Of a stretch of DNA of 5,657 nt, positions 1 through 5,657 are shown piece after piece (the first letter of the stretch is position 1; each line of letters begins with the position of its first letter). Both the position numbers and the translations under genes were made by a program. Source of the stretch: Candidatus Delongbacteria bacterium (lineage in GTDB: Bacteria > Bacteroidota > Bacteroidia > Bacteroidales > ML635J-15); the NCBI GenBank assembly GCA_027858215.1, contig JAQIDD010000033.1, forward strand, positions 1-5,657. The letters run 5' to 3'. Below the pieces are notes generated by a model. The model did no database searches and was not told the origin of the DNA. It saw only the letters and a program-made list of their open reading frames with translations.

Positions 1-655
1 GTGTTGTTAAATCAGCATTAATTTTAGAATCTCTGCCGGCGCTAAAACGCCCCCCCACGGTGATAAAATAATGCCTTTGGGTAGTAATACTTCCCTCAAC
101 ATCATCAAAAAGCCGGTATTTTGCTTCAAACAATTGCATGGCTGAGAAACCGCCGAAAAAGACATCGTTGCTGATCATAATGCCTGCATTTGCATCCGGC
201 TTCCAGCTTTTTCCGGATAGATTTTCCATAACCAGCTCATCATCTTCATGGTAAAGGTCTATTTTCGACCCATCCAATTGAGACTGCATAAATGACCAAG
301 CAATTCCAAAATTCATAAACCACTCGTTTGTAATCTTCAGTTGATAAGCGTATGATAAAGTCAGATTGAGGTTTTTGGTAGCACCGAGCACATCATTGCT
401 AACGGTAAGTCCGGCTGCCATATCCTCCATAAATCCATACGTGCCGGACAAACTTGATGTTGTTGGAGAACCCTCAAATCCAGTCCATTGGCTGCGGTGG
501 TTTAAGAGAATATCAGGTTTATGCGGATCCATAGTATAAGCCGGATTGTAATAAAAATGCGAGAATATAGCATGTCTGAATTGTGGCAGTTGTTGTGAAT
601 ACCCAAATTTATAACACAAAAGTAATACGATGATAATGATAAGAAACTTTCTCAT
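1..655 (-). CDS. PorP/SprF family T9SS outer-membrane protein, C-terminus cut by window edge
   Basis: The gene starts at ATG 655-653 and stays open to the left edge, giving 218 residues; family members are usually about 300, so roughly the last quarter is missing. Seen: a signal peptide (MRK, then a hydrophobic run at residues 4-14) with likely cleavage after Ser20, before Gln-Gln. Next comes the family's N-terminal signature, YNPAY at residues 36-40 and an NHRSQWTGFEGSP stretch at 52-64. After that, alternating hydrophobic/polar strands look like a beta-barrel, including HYFITVGGRF at 195-204. Known: PorP/SprF proteins are outer-membrane proteins, and SprF is needed for secretion of the adhesin SprB in Flavobacterium johnsoniae. 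The start lies two bases after the stop of the upstream SprB-repeat protein, so translation is probably coupled and this is inferred to be that protein's dedicated partner. No Shine-Dalgarno sequence is evident, as is common in this phylum. Family assignment is firm; the exact cargo is inference. Confidence 0.9.
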   Translation of the reverse strand, partial: MRKFLIIIIVLLLCYKFGYSQQLPQFRHAIFSHFYYNPAYTMDPHKPDILLNHRSQWTGFEGSPTTSSLSGTYGFMEDMAAGLTVSNDVLGATKNLNLTLSYAYQLKITNEWFMNFGIAWSFMQSQLDGSKIDLYHEDDELVMENLSGKSWKPDANAGIMISNDVFFGGFSAMQLFEAKYRLFDDVEGSITTQRHYFITVGGRFSAGRDSKINADLTT

Positions 656-657
656 AC

Positions 658-3600
658 TTAGCGGATAATAGTTATATGTCCCTTAATCAACTCTTTTCCT
701 TTGCCCAGGTCAATGATATAAAAATAGGTTCCATCCGGTAATTCCTTACCATTGTATTTTCCATTCCAGTCATTTTGATAGGCTTCGGTATGGTAAATTT
801 CTCTCCCATCCCTGTTGTATATCCAAACTTCTGAATACGGAAATTCTGTAATGTTTTCAACCACCCAGGCATCATTTTTACCATCGCCGTTAGGTGTGAT
901 GGTATTGTGTACAATGATACAATATTCCGCTTCTTCAAGTTCAATGCTTACAACTTTTGTACAATCATAAAAATCTGTAATTGTCAGGTAATATGTACCA
1001 TCCCTTACATCGGTTATTTCTGAATCATAAGACCCGGTTGACCATGCATAAGAATAAGGGGAAGTACCACCACTAACATCGGTCAATATTTCACCATCAG
1101 GCACGGCTGAACATGAAGGTGCGATGAGTTCAATTCCGGGATCAAGGCTGTCAGGTTGTTCAATTACCAGTTCAACCGTATCCGAACAATAATAAACATC
1201 ATGAGCAAACACATGATATATGCCTGCCGGTAGCTGACTGACAGTATCATTTTCACTGATGATATTGTCATCACCATTGTACCAGAAAAAGGATAAAGGT
1301 GGAAATCCATCAGGGAGTTCAGCAAAAGCCTTAGCCGTAGAATCACCATAGCATTTTATGGTGTTAATAATATCAGTTTGTGCATCAATGCTGCCGGTTC
1401 TTCCGACTTCAATGCTGGTTGTATCCTGGCAATCGTGTGCATCTGTCAATGTTATTACCACCGATCCAAAAGGTAGATCTACAGGGTCTGAGCCGGTTTC
1501 ACCATTGCTCCACTCAAAGCTGTAGGGCTCAGTTCCACCATCGGCTTCTACATGTCCTACCCCGGCTGCGACACCACATTCAACAGGGTCGGTAGTAAGG
1601 TTTTCAAATTCAAGGGGATCTGGCTGGCTCAGGGTAATGTAATTCTGCACCTGGCAACCGTTGGCATCGGTAATGGTTACTCCGTATTCTTCGTTTGCAA
1701 TGAGATTATAAGCCACACTGTCGTTAACATCAATGCCATTTGTCCAGGTATATTCATAAGGTTCTGTTCCACCGGAGACATCCGCAATGACAGATCCATC
1801 TTCGTATCCATAACAAGTAACATTATTGATTTCTGTAAATTGCACAGCAAGGTTGTCAGGTTCCGTTACTTCAATGTTTTCAACGTAAAGGCATCCATGT
1901 GAATCGGTGATGCTTACCTCATAATTTCCTGCGTTCAGGTGATGAACGGAGTCAACGTTATGCCATTCCGGATGATTTTCCCAATCAATGGTATATCCGG
2001 GGGTCCCTCCCTGAGGAGTAATGGATATCCAGCCATTATACAACCCCTGACAGGATGTGTTTTGTATATTGATGATAAGGTCAAGTGTGTCAGGTTGTGT
2101 AATGTAAGTAGATACTGTATCCTCACACCCATGTGAATCGGTTACAGATATAAAATAATAACCAGGCGGTAAATTGCTGAGTGTGTCTGTACCAAGGCTC
2201 AGGTCATGGAACCATCTGTATGAATAAGGAGGTGTTCCGGCTTCGGGATATATCCCAATTTGTCCGTCGGCATCACCATGACAAGTTATATCGGTATCAG
2301 CAATGTTAGCCAGAAGTGAATCGGGCTGCACCACCTCAATATCTTCGTCAAGCACACAACCATTGGCATCAGTAATGGAAACGGGATAAATGCCTCCGGC
2401 CACATTTTCTATTACATACCCACTCAGAGTGGAATCTTCCCACTCGATGGAATAAGGTGGTGTGCCGTCATACGGAGAAATGGAAATGGTTCCGTTTTCA
2501 TCGCTGTGACAATCAACTGCTGTAGTGGATATATCTGCAGCGAGTGCTGTAGGTGGTTCATCAATAAAAATAGAATCAACCACAGAACAACCTACCCAGT
2601 CAGAAATGGTGACATAATGCATACCTGCAGGTAAATTTGTTGCGGTATCTTCTTCCAGTCCATCGTTGTTAGATCCAAATGACCAATCATAAAAATATGG
2701 TGGCGTTCCGCCGGAAGTTGTAGCCATTATTGTGCCTGTATGCATCCCGTAACATAAAACGTCTTCGCTTTCAAGGCTGTGAATGATTGGCGGATTGATA
2801 TCAACGGTGTAGTCATCTTCCGTGGTACATCCATAATCGTTTGTTGCAGTGACAGAATAATAACCGGGTTCAGCATTTAAAGAATCCAGACTGTGCATAA
2901 TGCCCGAATGAACATCGCCTGTACTCCAATAATATGTCAAAGGGGCAAGGTCATCCGTGGCTTGTGCAAATATATAACCAACACTGTCACCATAGCAGAA
3001 TGTTCCCTGCTCAATATACATGTTCAAATTCAATTCGGATTTATCAAAAGGAACAATCCAGGTACTATCATGAATGACTGTATCCTGCTGAAGATTTGCA
3101 ACTTCCCAGGTTTCATTGAACCAATCAAGATCTGTATTGCCAATGGGGATTACCCATTCAAACAAAGGCCCGATTTCCCATGGACCTATGGCTTTTGCTG
3201 CATTTCTTTCCGGGTTAGGGATGCCCACGCCAGGCGATTGTATAGTAGATGCCGAAGCAATAACCCGTGTATTTTCTTCTGTCGAAATCTCAGGTAAAGT
3301 AAACCCTGGTAAAGTAGCAGGTTCAATGGATTGTTTAAATGGTAAATTAATAGAAATTGATACAGTCAATGCTTCTATCGTAATCTCGAAAGCAATGCTG
3401 TCCCATGTATGATTAGTAATGGTAGGTGTAATATCGTAAGTTACATCAACTAACATCGAATCATTATAAGGATCAGTGCCGTGACATGGGTATGTTATTG
3501 TCAGATCATGGCCCACGGGAACAGAAACAGAATCATTTATCCCGTCTTCAAACAATGTATCCCCGTTGTTCGGGTCTGTAATTTCATAAGGCATCTCAAC

Positions 3601-4647
3601 AGGGAAAGCCATATTGGCCCAAATTGTGGGACAGAAAGAGATGTCCTGGTGCATGTAACTATATATATTAAAATAAGCTTGTAAAAGGCTGTAATCAATA
3701 ACTGCCTCAATATTACCCATAGAAGTTGGATATTCAAGAATTATAGTATCATTCAGAAATTCAATGGCTTGCTGTATTTGTGGCCCTTCAGGAGGGGGGA
3801 TTATTTCAGCCATTGCATAAATAAATTGTAATATATCCAGTTCAATATCCATATACAGGCTATCACCGGAAGCAATCAAACACTGGGTTTCAGGTTCTAT
3901 ATAATCCTCTGTTTCCACGTAAGGCAGTGTTACTGCTGCTGTCAGGCCTATGCCAAAATAATCGGGAATATTAATGGTATCACTATATTCATCACACCAT
4001 GTAAAATCCCCATTAACATCCACACAAGGATAAATAACATGGTTCGGATCTGTTGTCCCATCAATATGGAATAAAGTGTCATGGCTGTAAGGAACTGATA
4101 CCCCCGGCGGAATAAGGTGAGTAGTATCACACCCAAACACACAGACAATAAAATCCATGTACGGATTGATCATGTATTCCAAATCAAGCGTTGTCACACC
4201 TACAGGAGGGAAATATGTTTCAAGTGCCCATCCGGGCTCTACGTCATACCATGTATGAATGGTTGCCGGGCCGCCATAATCAAAACTATCATTAATGGGG
4301 AAATCGAGCGTTATTTTTACTGGATAATCCAGATCAAATGACCCGGTTTCAAAACCCGAGGCAGTGTAAGTTGATGATAATATGGTTTCAATGCCTGTCA
4401 CAAATCCAACCCCGAATTGTTGCCCGAAAATATCTGTTATTTCAGTAAAGCCATATTCTTCATCAATATTAATATCAAAGAACGTATGATCAACGTTGAT
4501 GGTATAAGATGAATCAGGCCCCCACATATTTTGATCATAGGCCCAATAATAAATATAATGTTCCAATGTGTTATTCTGTGCTGTTAAAGAGACAGACAGA
4601 ACAGAGAAAAACACAACAAACAATAATCTTGCAACTATCTTTCGCAT
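658..4647 (-). CDS. Large T9SS-secreted adhesin with nine SprB-type repeats and a gliding-motility-associated C-terminal domain
   Basis: The protein has 1329 residues. Residues 1-23 form a signal peptide (MRKIVARLLF start, likely cleaved after LTA, before Gln24). Residues 25-540 are an unrecognised module rich in Asp, Glu, Tyr and Pro, with seven Cys (169, 173, 208, 218, 256, 339, 388). Residues 544-1240 hold nine SprB-like repeats of 75-81 residues built as CYGxxxG, GGTPPYxYxW, a Leu-rich AGxYxVxITD, then GC. Residues 1242-1329 are the CHU_C-type C-terminal domain, with TPNGDGKNDAW at 1251-1261, NRDGREIY at 1278-1285 and a final GHITIIR. Known: such domains (type B) direct export through T9SS and usually need a PorP/SprF partner, which is encoded two bases downstream. 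Inferred role: cell-surface adhesin or gliding-type filament. The start codon is two bases after the stop of the preceding gene. Lys and Arg are strikingly rare outside the C-terminal domain. Ligand and motility role cannot be read from the sequence. Confidence 0.93.
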   Translation of the reverse strand: MRKIVARLLFVVFFSVLSVSLTAQNNTLEHYIYYWAYDQNMWGPDSSYTINVDHTFFDINIDEEYGFTEITDIFGQQFGVGFVTGIETILSSTYTASGFETGSFDLDYPVKITLDFPINDSFDYGGPATIHTWYDVEPGWALETYFPPVGVTTLDLEYMINPYMDFIVCVFGCDTTHLIPPGVSVPYSHDTLFHIDGTTDPNHVIYPCVDVNGDFTWCDEYSDTINIPDYFGIGLTAAVTLPYVETEDYIEPETQCLIASGDSLYMDIELDILQFIYAMAEIIPPPEGPQIQQAIEFLNDTIILEYPTSMGNIEAVIDYSLLQAYFNIYSYMHQDISFCPTIWANMAFPVEMPYEITDPNNGDTLFEDGINDSVSVPVGHDLTITYPCHGTDPYNDSMLVDVTYDITPTITNHTWDSIAFEITIEALTVSISINLPFKQSIEPATLPGFTLPEISTEENTRVIASASTIQSPGVGIPNPERNAAKAIGPWEIGPLFEWVIPIGNTDLDWFNETWEVANLQQDTVIHDSTWIVPFDKSELNLNMYIEQGTFCYGDSVGYIFAQATDDLAPLTYYWSTGDVHSGIMHSLDSLNAEPGYYSVTATNDYGCTTEDDYTVDINPPIIHSLESEDVLCYGMHTGTIMATTSGGTPPYFYDWSFGSNNDGLEEDTATNLPAGMHYVTISDWVGCSVVDSIFIDEPPTALAADISTTAVDCHSDENGTISISPYDGTPPYSIEWEDSTLSGYVIENVAGGIYPVSITDANGCVLDEDIEVVQPDSLLANIADTDITCHGDADGQIGIYPEAGTPPYSYRWFHDLSLGTDTLSNLPPGYYFISVTDSHGCEDTVSTYITQPDTLDLIINIQNTSCQGLYNGWISITPQGGTPGYTIDWENHPEWHNVDSVHHLNAGNYEVSITDSHGCLYVENIEVTEPDNLAVQFTEINNVTCYGYEDGSVIADVSGGTEPYEYTWTNGIDVNDSVAYNLIANEEYGVTITDANGCQVQNYITLSQPDPLEFENLTTDPVECGVAAGVGHVEADGGTEPYSFEWSNGETGSDPVDLPFGSVVITLTDAHDCQDTTSIEVGRTGSIDAQTDIINTIKCYGDSTAKAFAELPDGFPPLSFFWYNGDDNIISENDTVSQLPAGIYHVFAHDVYYCSDTVELVIEQPDSLDPGIELIAPSCSAVPDGEILTDVSGGTSPYSYAWSTGSYDSEITDVRDGTYYLTITDFYDCTKVVSIELEEAEYCIIVHNTITPNGDGKNDAWVVENITEFPYSEVWIYNRDGREIYHTEAYQNDWNGKYNGKELPDGTYFYIIDLGKGKELIKGHITIIR
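661..924 (-). other. T9SS type-B (CHU_C / gliding-motility-associated) C-terminal sorting domain of the adhesin
   Basis: These are the last 88 residues (1242-1329). Diagnostic elements in order are TPNGDGKNDAW, VWIYNRDGREIY, an NDWNGKYNG stretch, LPDGTYFYII and a terminal GHITIIR. This matches the gliding-motility-associated C-terminal domain pattern (TIGR04131 / CHU_C type) by eye. Known function: recognition by the T9SS translocon, after or during which the domain may be removed or used for surface attachment. It carries nine Lys/Arg in 88 residues, unlike the rest of the protein, so it stands apart in composition. A Cys at 1243 sits at the boundary with the last repeat. Confidence 0.9.
928..3018 (-). 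repeat. Nine tandem SprB-type protein repeats within the adhesin gene
   Basis: Protein-level repeats span residues 544-1240. The first Cys of each unit is at 551, 632, 713, 789, 866, 945, 1024, 1099 and 1179, a period of 75-81. The second Cys of each is at 607, 687, 764, 841, 919, 998, 1073, 1154 and 1229, always 49-56 after the first. The best-kept features are the Cys-Tyr-Gly or Cys-His-Gly entry, GGTPPY before an aromatic-Trp pair, and a TDxxGC exit. Units 1, 7, 8 and 9 are the most degenerate: unit 7 has CGVAAG in place of CYGxxxG, and unit 1 lacks GGTPPY. At DNA level identity is low; the longest match I found is 14 bases (1895-1908 and 2129-2142), encoding part of TDSHGC in units 5 and 4. 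The array therefore looks old, not freshly amplified. Confidence 0.88.
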
Positions 4648-4649
4648 AA

Positions 4650-5186
4650 TTAATTGGTCTTAACGGTTTTTAGGCTTGATATAACTGGCTTATATACAAG
4701 ATCTTTGACAATTATGGGATAATTCACATTTATCCATATTGTTTTTTCATTCCCGGTAAAGAAAAAAATACGTTCATACTTCTCATTATTCACGGTATAA
4801 TCAGTTATGTAAATTTTTGCTTGTTTTCCACTGTTAAGCTGCAAAACAGAATCTTTCTTCAGGTGAAATCCCTGAGTTTCAAAATATGCCTGATTCAGTG
4901 ATTTTGTAGCATCTGTCATGCTGGCATTCTGAATTTCAAGAATTTGAATACTGGTGGACGAACCGGGATGAAAAAAACCACCAATAGAATCATTGTATTC
5001 AAAATACTCAGGTGGTGCCATCACAATATCCTTCCCGGGTATTTCTACCATATCCTCTTCAGAATATTCCAGCATAGCGTTTTGCTTATCCCTTAAATCT
5101 TCCAGTTCTTTTAAGCCTTCGTTCTGCGCAATAAGTGGCAAACTAATCACAAACAATATGCTCAACAAACAAAATGCTTTTTTCAT
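4650..5186 (-). CDS. Small secreted protein of unknown function, first gene of the adhesin operon
   Basis: I chose ATG 5186-5184, giving 178 residues. An in-frame ATG at 5213 would add MIKIKLFLI, but the downstream Met starts a textbook signal peptide (MKKAFCLLSILF, cleavage likely after LIA, before Gln), and the candidate promoter lies too close to 5213 to leave a leader. No lipobox Cys follows the hydrophobic stretch, so it is predicted to be a soluble periplasmic or exported protein, not a lipoprotein. After the signal there is a charged, probably helical segment (LKELEDLRDKQNAML). It is followed by a compact alpha/beta-looking domain: a PPEYF turn, GGFF with SSTSIQILEI, then QGF, a GKQAKIYITDY strand, YERIFFFTG, and a strand ending in NYP. 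The pattern of PPxxF, SSI-strand and long paired strands faintly resembles PsbP/DcrB-like folds, but this is an impression only. No T9SS C-terminal domain is visible. Its stop is two bases before the adhesin start, so co-expression is likely; a helper role is inference. Confidence 0.8.
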   Translation of the reverse strand: MKKAFCLLSILFVISLPLIAQNEGLKELEDLRDKQNAMLEYSEEDMVEIPGKDIVMAPPEYFEYNDSIGGFFHPGSSTSIQILEIQNASMTDATKSLNQAYFETQGFHLKKDSVLQLNSGKQAKIYITDYTVNNEKYERIFFFTGNEKTIWINVNYPIIVKDLVYKPVISSLKTVKTN

Positions 5187-5222
5187 AATAAGAAATAGTT
5201 TAATTTTAATCATGTAAAGCTA

Positions 5223-5231
5223 CAAAAATTA
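5223..5231 (-). promoter_or_regulatory. Candidate -7 promoter element for the three-gene operon
   Basis: On the minus strand this reads TAATTTTTG, a near match to the Bacteroidota -7 consensus TAnnTTTG with one extra spacer base. It lies in a very AT-rich tract (7 G or C in the 60 bases 5221-5280). Transcription would begin around 5215, leaving a leader of about 30 bases before the ATG at 5186. No clear TTG is found at the expected -33 distance. A second weaker option is TAGCTTTA at 5215-5222. Confidence 0.3.
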
Positions 5232-5297
5232 TTAAGCAGAATAAAATATTTTTTATATTTATTTCAAAACAAATAAAGTTTTAAAATCAGACAATAC

Positions 5298-5318
5298 GGT
5301 ATTAACAATGGTAATACC
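5298..5318. promoter_or_regulatory. Small inverted repeat (7-bp arms, 7-base loop) upstream of the operon
   Basis: GGTATTA (5298-5304) and TAATACC (5312-5318) are perfect inverted copies around a 7-base centre. The site lies about 110 bases upstream of the chosen start of the small secreted protein and about 70 bases upstream of its candidate promoter. It could be a protein-binding site or a weak hairpin. No T-run follows on the minus strand, so it is not a convincing terminator for the tRNA. Confidence 0.3.
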
Positions 5319-5354
5319 AAGAAACGAATGTAATTTTTTCACACCTCTTCATTT

Positions 5355-5369
5355 TCATCCCGGAGGGGG
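5355..5369 (-). repeat. Partial direct copy of the tRNA-Lys 3' end
   Basis: On the plus strand TCATCCCGGAGGGG (5355-5368) matches TGATCCCGGAGGGG (5453-5466), the 3' end of the tRNA gene, with one mismatch in 14. The copies have the same orientation and lie 98 bases apart. The tRNA copy covers the discriminator base, the 3' acceptor strand and the 3' side of the T stem. I cannot fold the sequence upstream of the second copy into a full tRNA. It may be a remnant of integration at the tRNA end, a truncated tRNA duplication, or part of a dispersed repeat. Confidence 0.5.
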
Positions 5370-5371
5370 CT

Positions 5372-5389
5372 TCCCGACATCTGTCGGGA
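5372..5389. repeat. Palindrome TCCCGACA-TC-TGTCGGGA
   Basis: Two perfect 8-base arms (5372-5379 and 5382-5389) are separated by two bases; as RNA it would form a six-bp stem with a hexaloop. It lies just beyond the partial tRNA copy in a GC-rich patch (33 of 60 bases at 5361-5420). Read from the tRNA it is followed by AGCCCCC, not a T-run, so it is not a standard intrinsic terminator. It could still act as a 3' processing or stability hairpin, or be a short dispersed repeat. Confidence 0.5.
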
Positions 5390-5452
5390 TAAACTTCTCG
5401 CCCATCTTATCACCGAAACAGCCCAACACTACCGTGCCGGACTGTTTGCTTG

Positions 5453-5525
<73 letters not shown>

Positions 5526-5536
5526 ATGAATTTCTG

Positions 5537-5544
5537 CAAAAGTA
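5537..5544 (-). promoter_or_regulatory. -7 promoter element (TAnnTTTG) of the tRNA-Lys gene
   Basis: On the minus strand the bases read TACTTTTG, an exact match to the Bacteroidota -7 consensus TAnnTTTG, followed by CA. Its end lies 11 bases before the mature tRNA 5' end at 5525, so transcription would start with a leader of only a few bases for RNase P to remove. A clear TTG at the -33 position is not visible. Confidence 0.6.
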
Positions 5545-5657
5545 GCAATTTTTTTATTCTTTATGATGTAGATGGTATTTTTAGGCGGGCAGTGCTGTTG
5601 TACCTCAAATCCGCAGCTACATAAGTGAAATACATTTAATCGCGCAAGCCTTGTAGA

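Noticed and set aside
1552..1902. Plus-strand open frame of 116 codons opposite SprB repeats 6 and 7
   Set aside because: It is a shadow of the repeat-encoding strand: the periodic protein repeats, the signal peptide and the sorting domain are all in the opposite frame.
928..3018. SprB repeats as a recombining, phase-variable DNA repeat array
   Set aside because: Repeats are conserved only at protein level; the longest DNA identity found between units is about 14 bases, too little to suggest active slippage or recombination.
2893..3297. Plus-strand open frame of 134 codons inside the adhesin gene
   Set aside because: It is antisense to a strongly supported coding region; the peptide shows no domain or signal and its length is expected from the unusual composition of the adhesin.
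4993..5217. Plus-strand open frame of 74 codons opposite the small secreted protein
   Set aside because: It is antisense to a gene with a clear signal peptide and operon context and has low-complexity Ser-rich sequence.
5302..5402. A short minus-strand frame of about 30 codons downstream of the tRNA, containing MKMKRCEK
   Set aside because: It is very short, has no supported start and covers the palindrome and the tRNA-end copy; better explained as non-coding repeat sequence.
5416..5447. Inverted repeat AAACAG / CTGTTT just past the tRNA 3' end as a terminator
   Set aside because: The arms are only six bp, the loop is 20 bases and no T-run follows on the minus strand.
5545..5657. Possible gene end or regulatory RNA at the right edge
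   Set aside because: Frames here are short or broken on both strands, apart from the tRNA read-through frame, and no cloverleaf or clear hairpin could be made; left unassigned.

Overview
The window looks like a Bacteroidota (Bacteroidetes) chromosome segment of moderate GC content. Three things point there. First, there is a type IX secretion system (T9SS) adhesin with SprB-type repeats and a gliding-motility-associated C-terminal domain, sitting next to a PorP/SprF-family gene. Second, a TAnnTTTG promoter element precedes a tRNA gene. Third, the predicted signal peptides all appear to be cleaved just before Gln, as is usual in this phylum.

Layout, right to left (every gene is on the minus strand): 5545-5657 holds nothing I can assign. 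A tRNA-Lys(CUU) gene with its own -7 promoter element lies at 5453-5525. Then comes a non-coding stretch (about 5187-5452). Its tRNA-proximal half is GC-rich and contains a partial copy of the tRNA 3' end and a palindrome. Its other half is very AT-rich and contains a small hairpin and a possible promoter. A three-gene operon follows: a small secreted protein of unknown function (4650-5186), a 1329-residue T9SS adhesin (658-4647), and a PorP/SprF-like outer-membrane protein (655 to beyond the left edge). Both operon junctions are TAA, two bases, ATG.

How the genes may work together: the adhesin would cross the inner membrane by Sec, then the outer membrane through T9SS guided by its type-B-like C-terminal domain. 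The adjacent PorP/SprF protein is the expected dedicated partner for export or surface attachment, as SprF is for SprB in Flavobacterium johnsoniae. The role of the small first gene is unknown; its position suggests it serves the same surface system.

Most unusual points: the adhesin is extremely poor in Lys and Arg outside its C-terminal domain (12 in about 1217 residues, with one run of 326 lacking both). It has an unrecognised N-terminal module of about 515 residues, nine strongly diverged repeats each with a conserved Cys pair, and an uncharacterised small partner. The core system is a variant of a known type, not a wholly new one.
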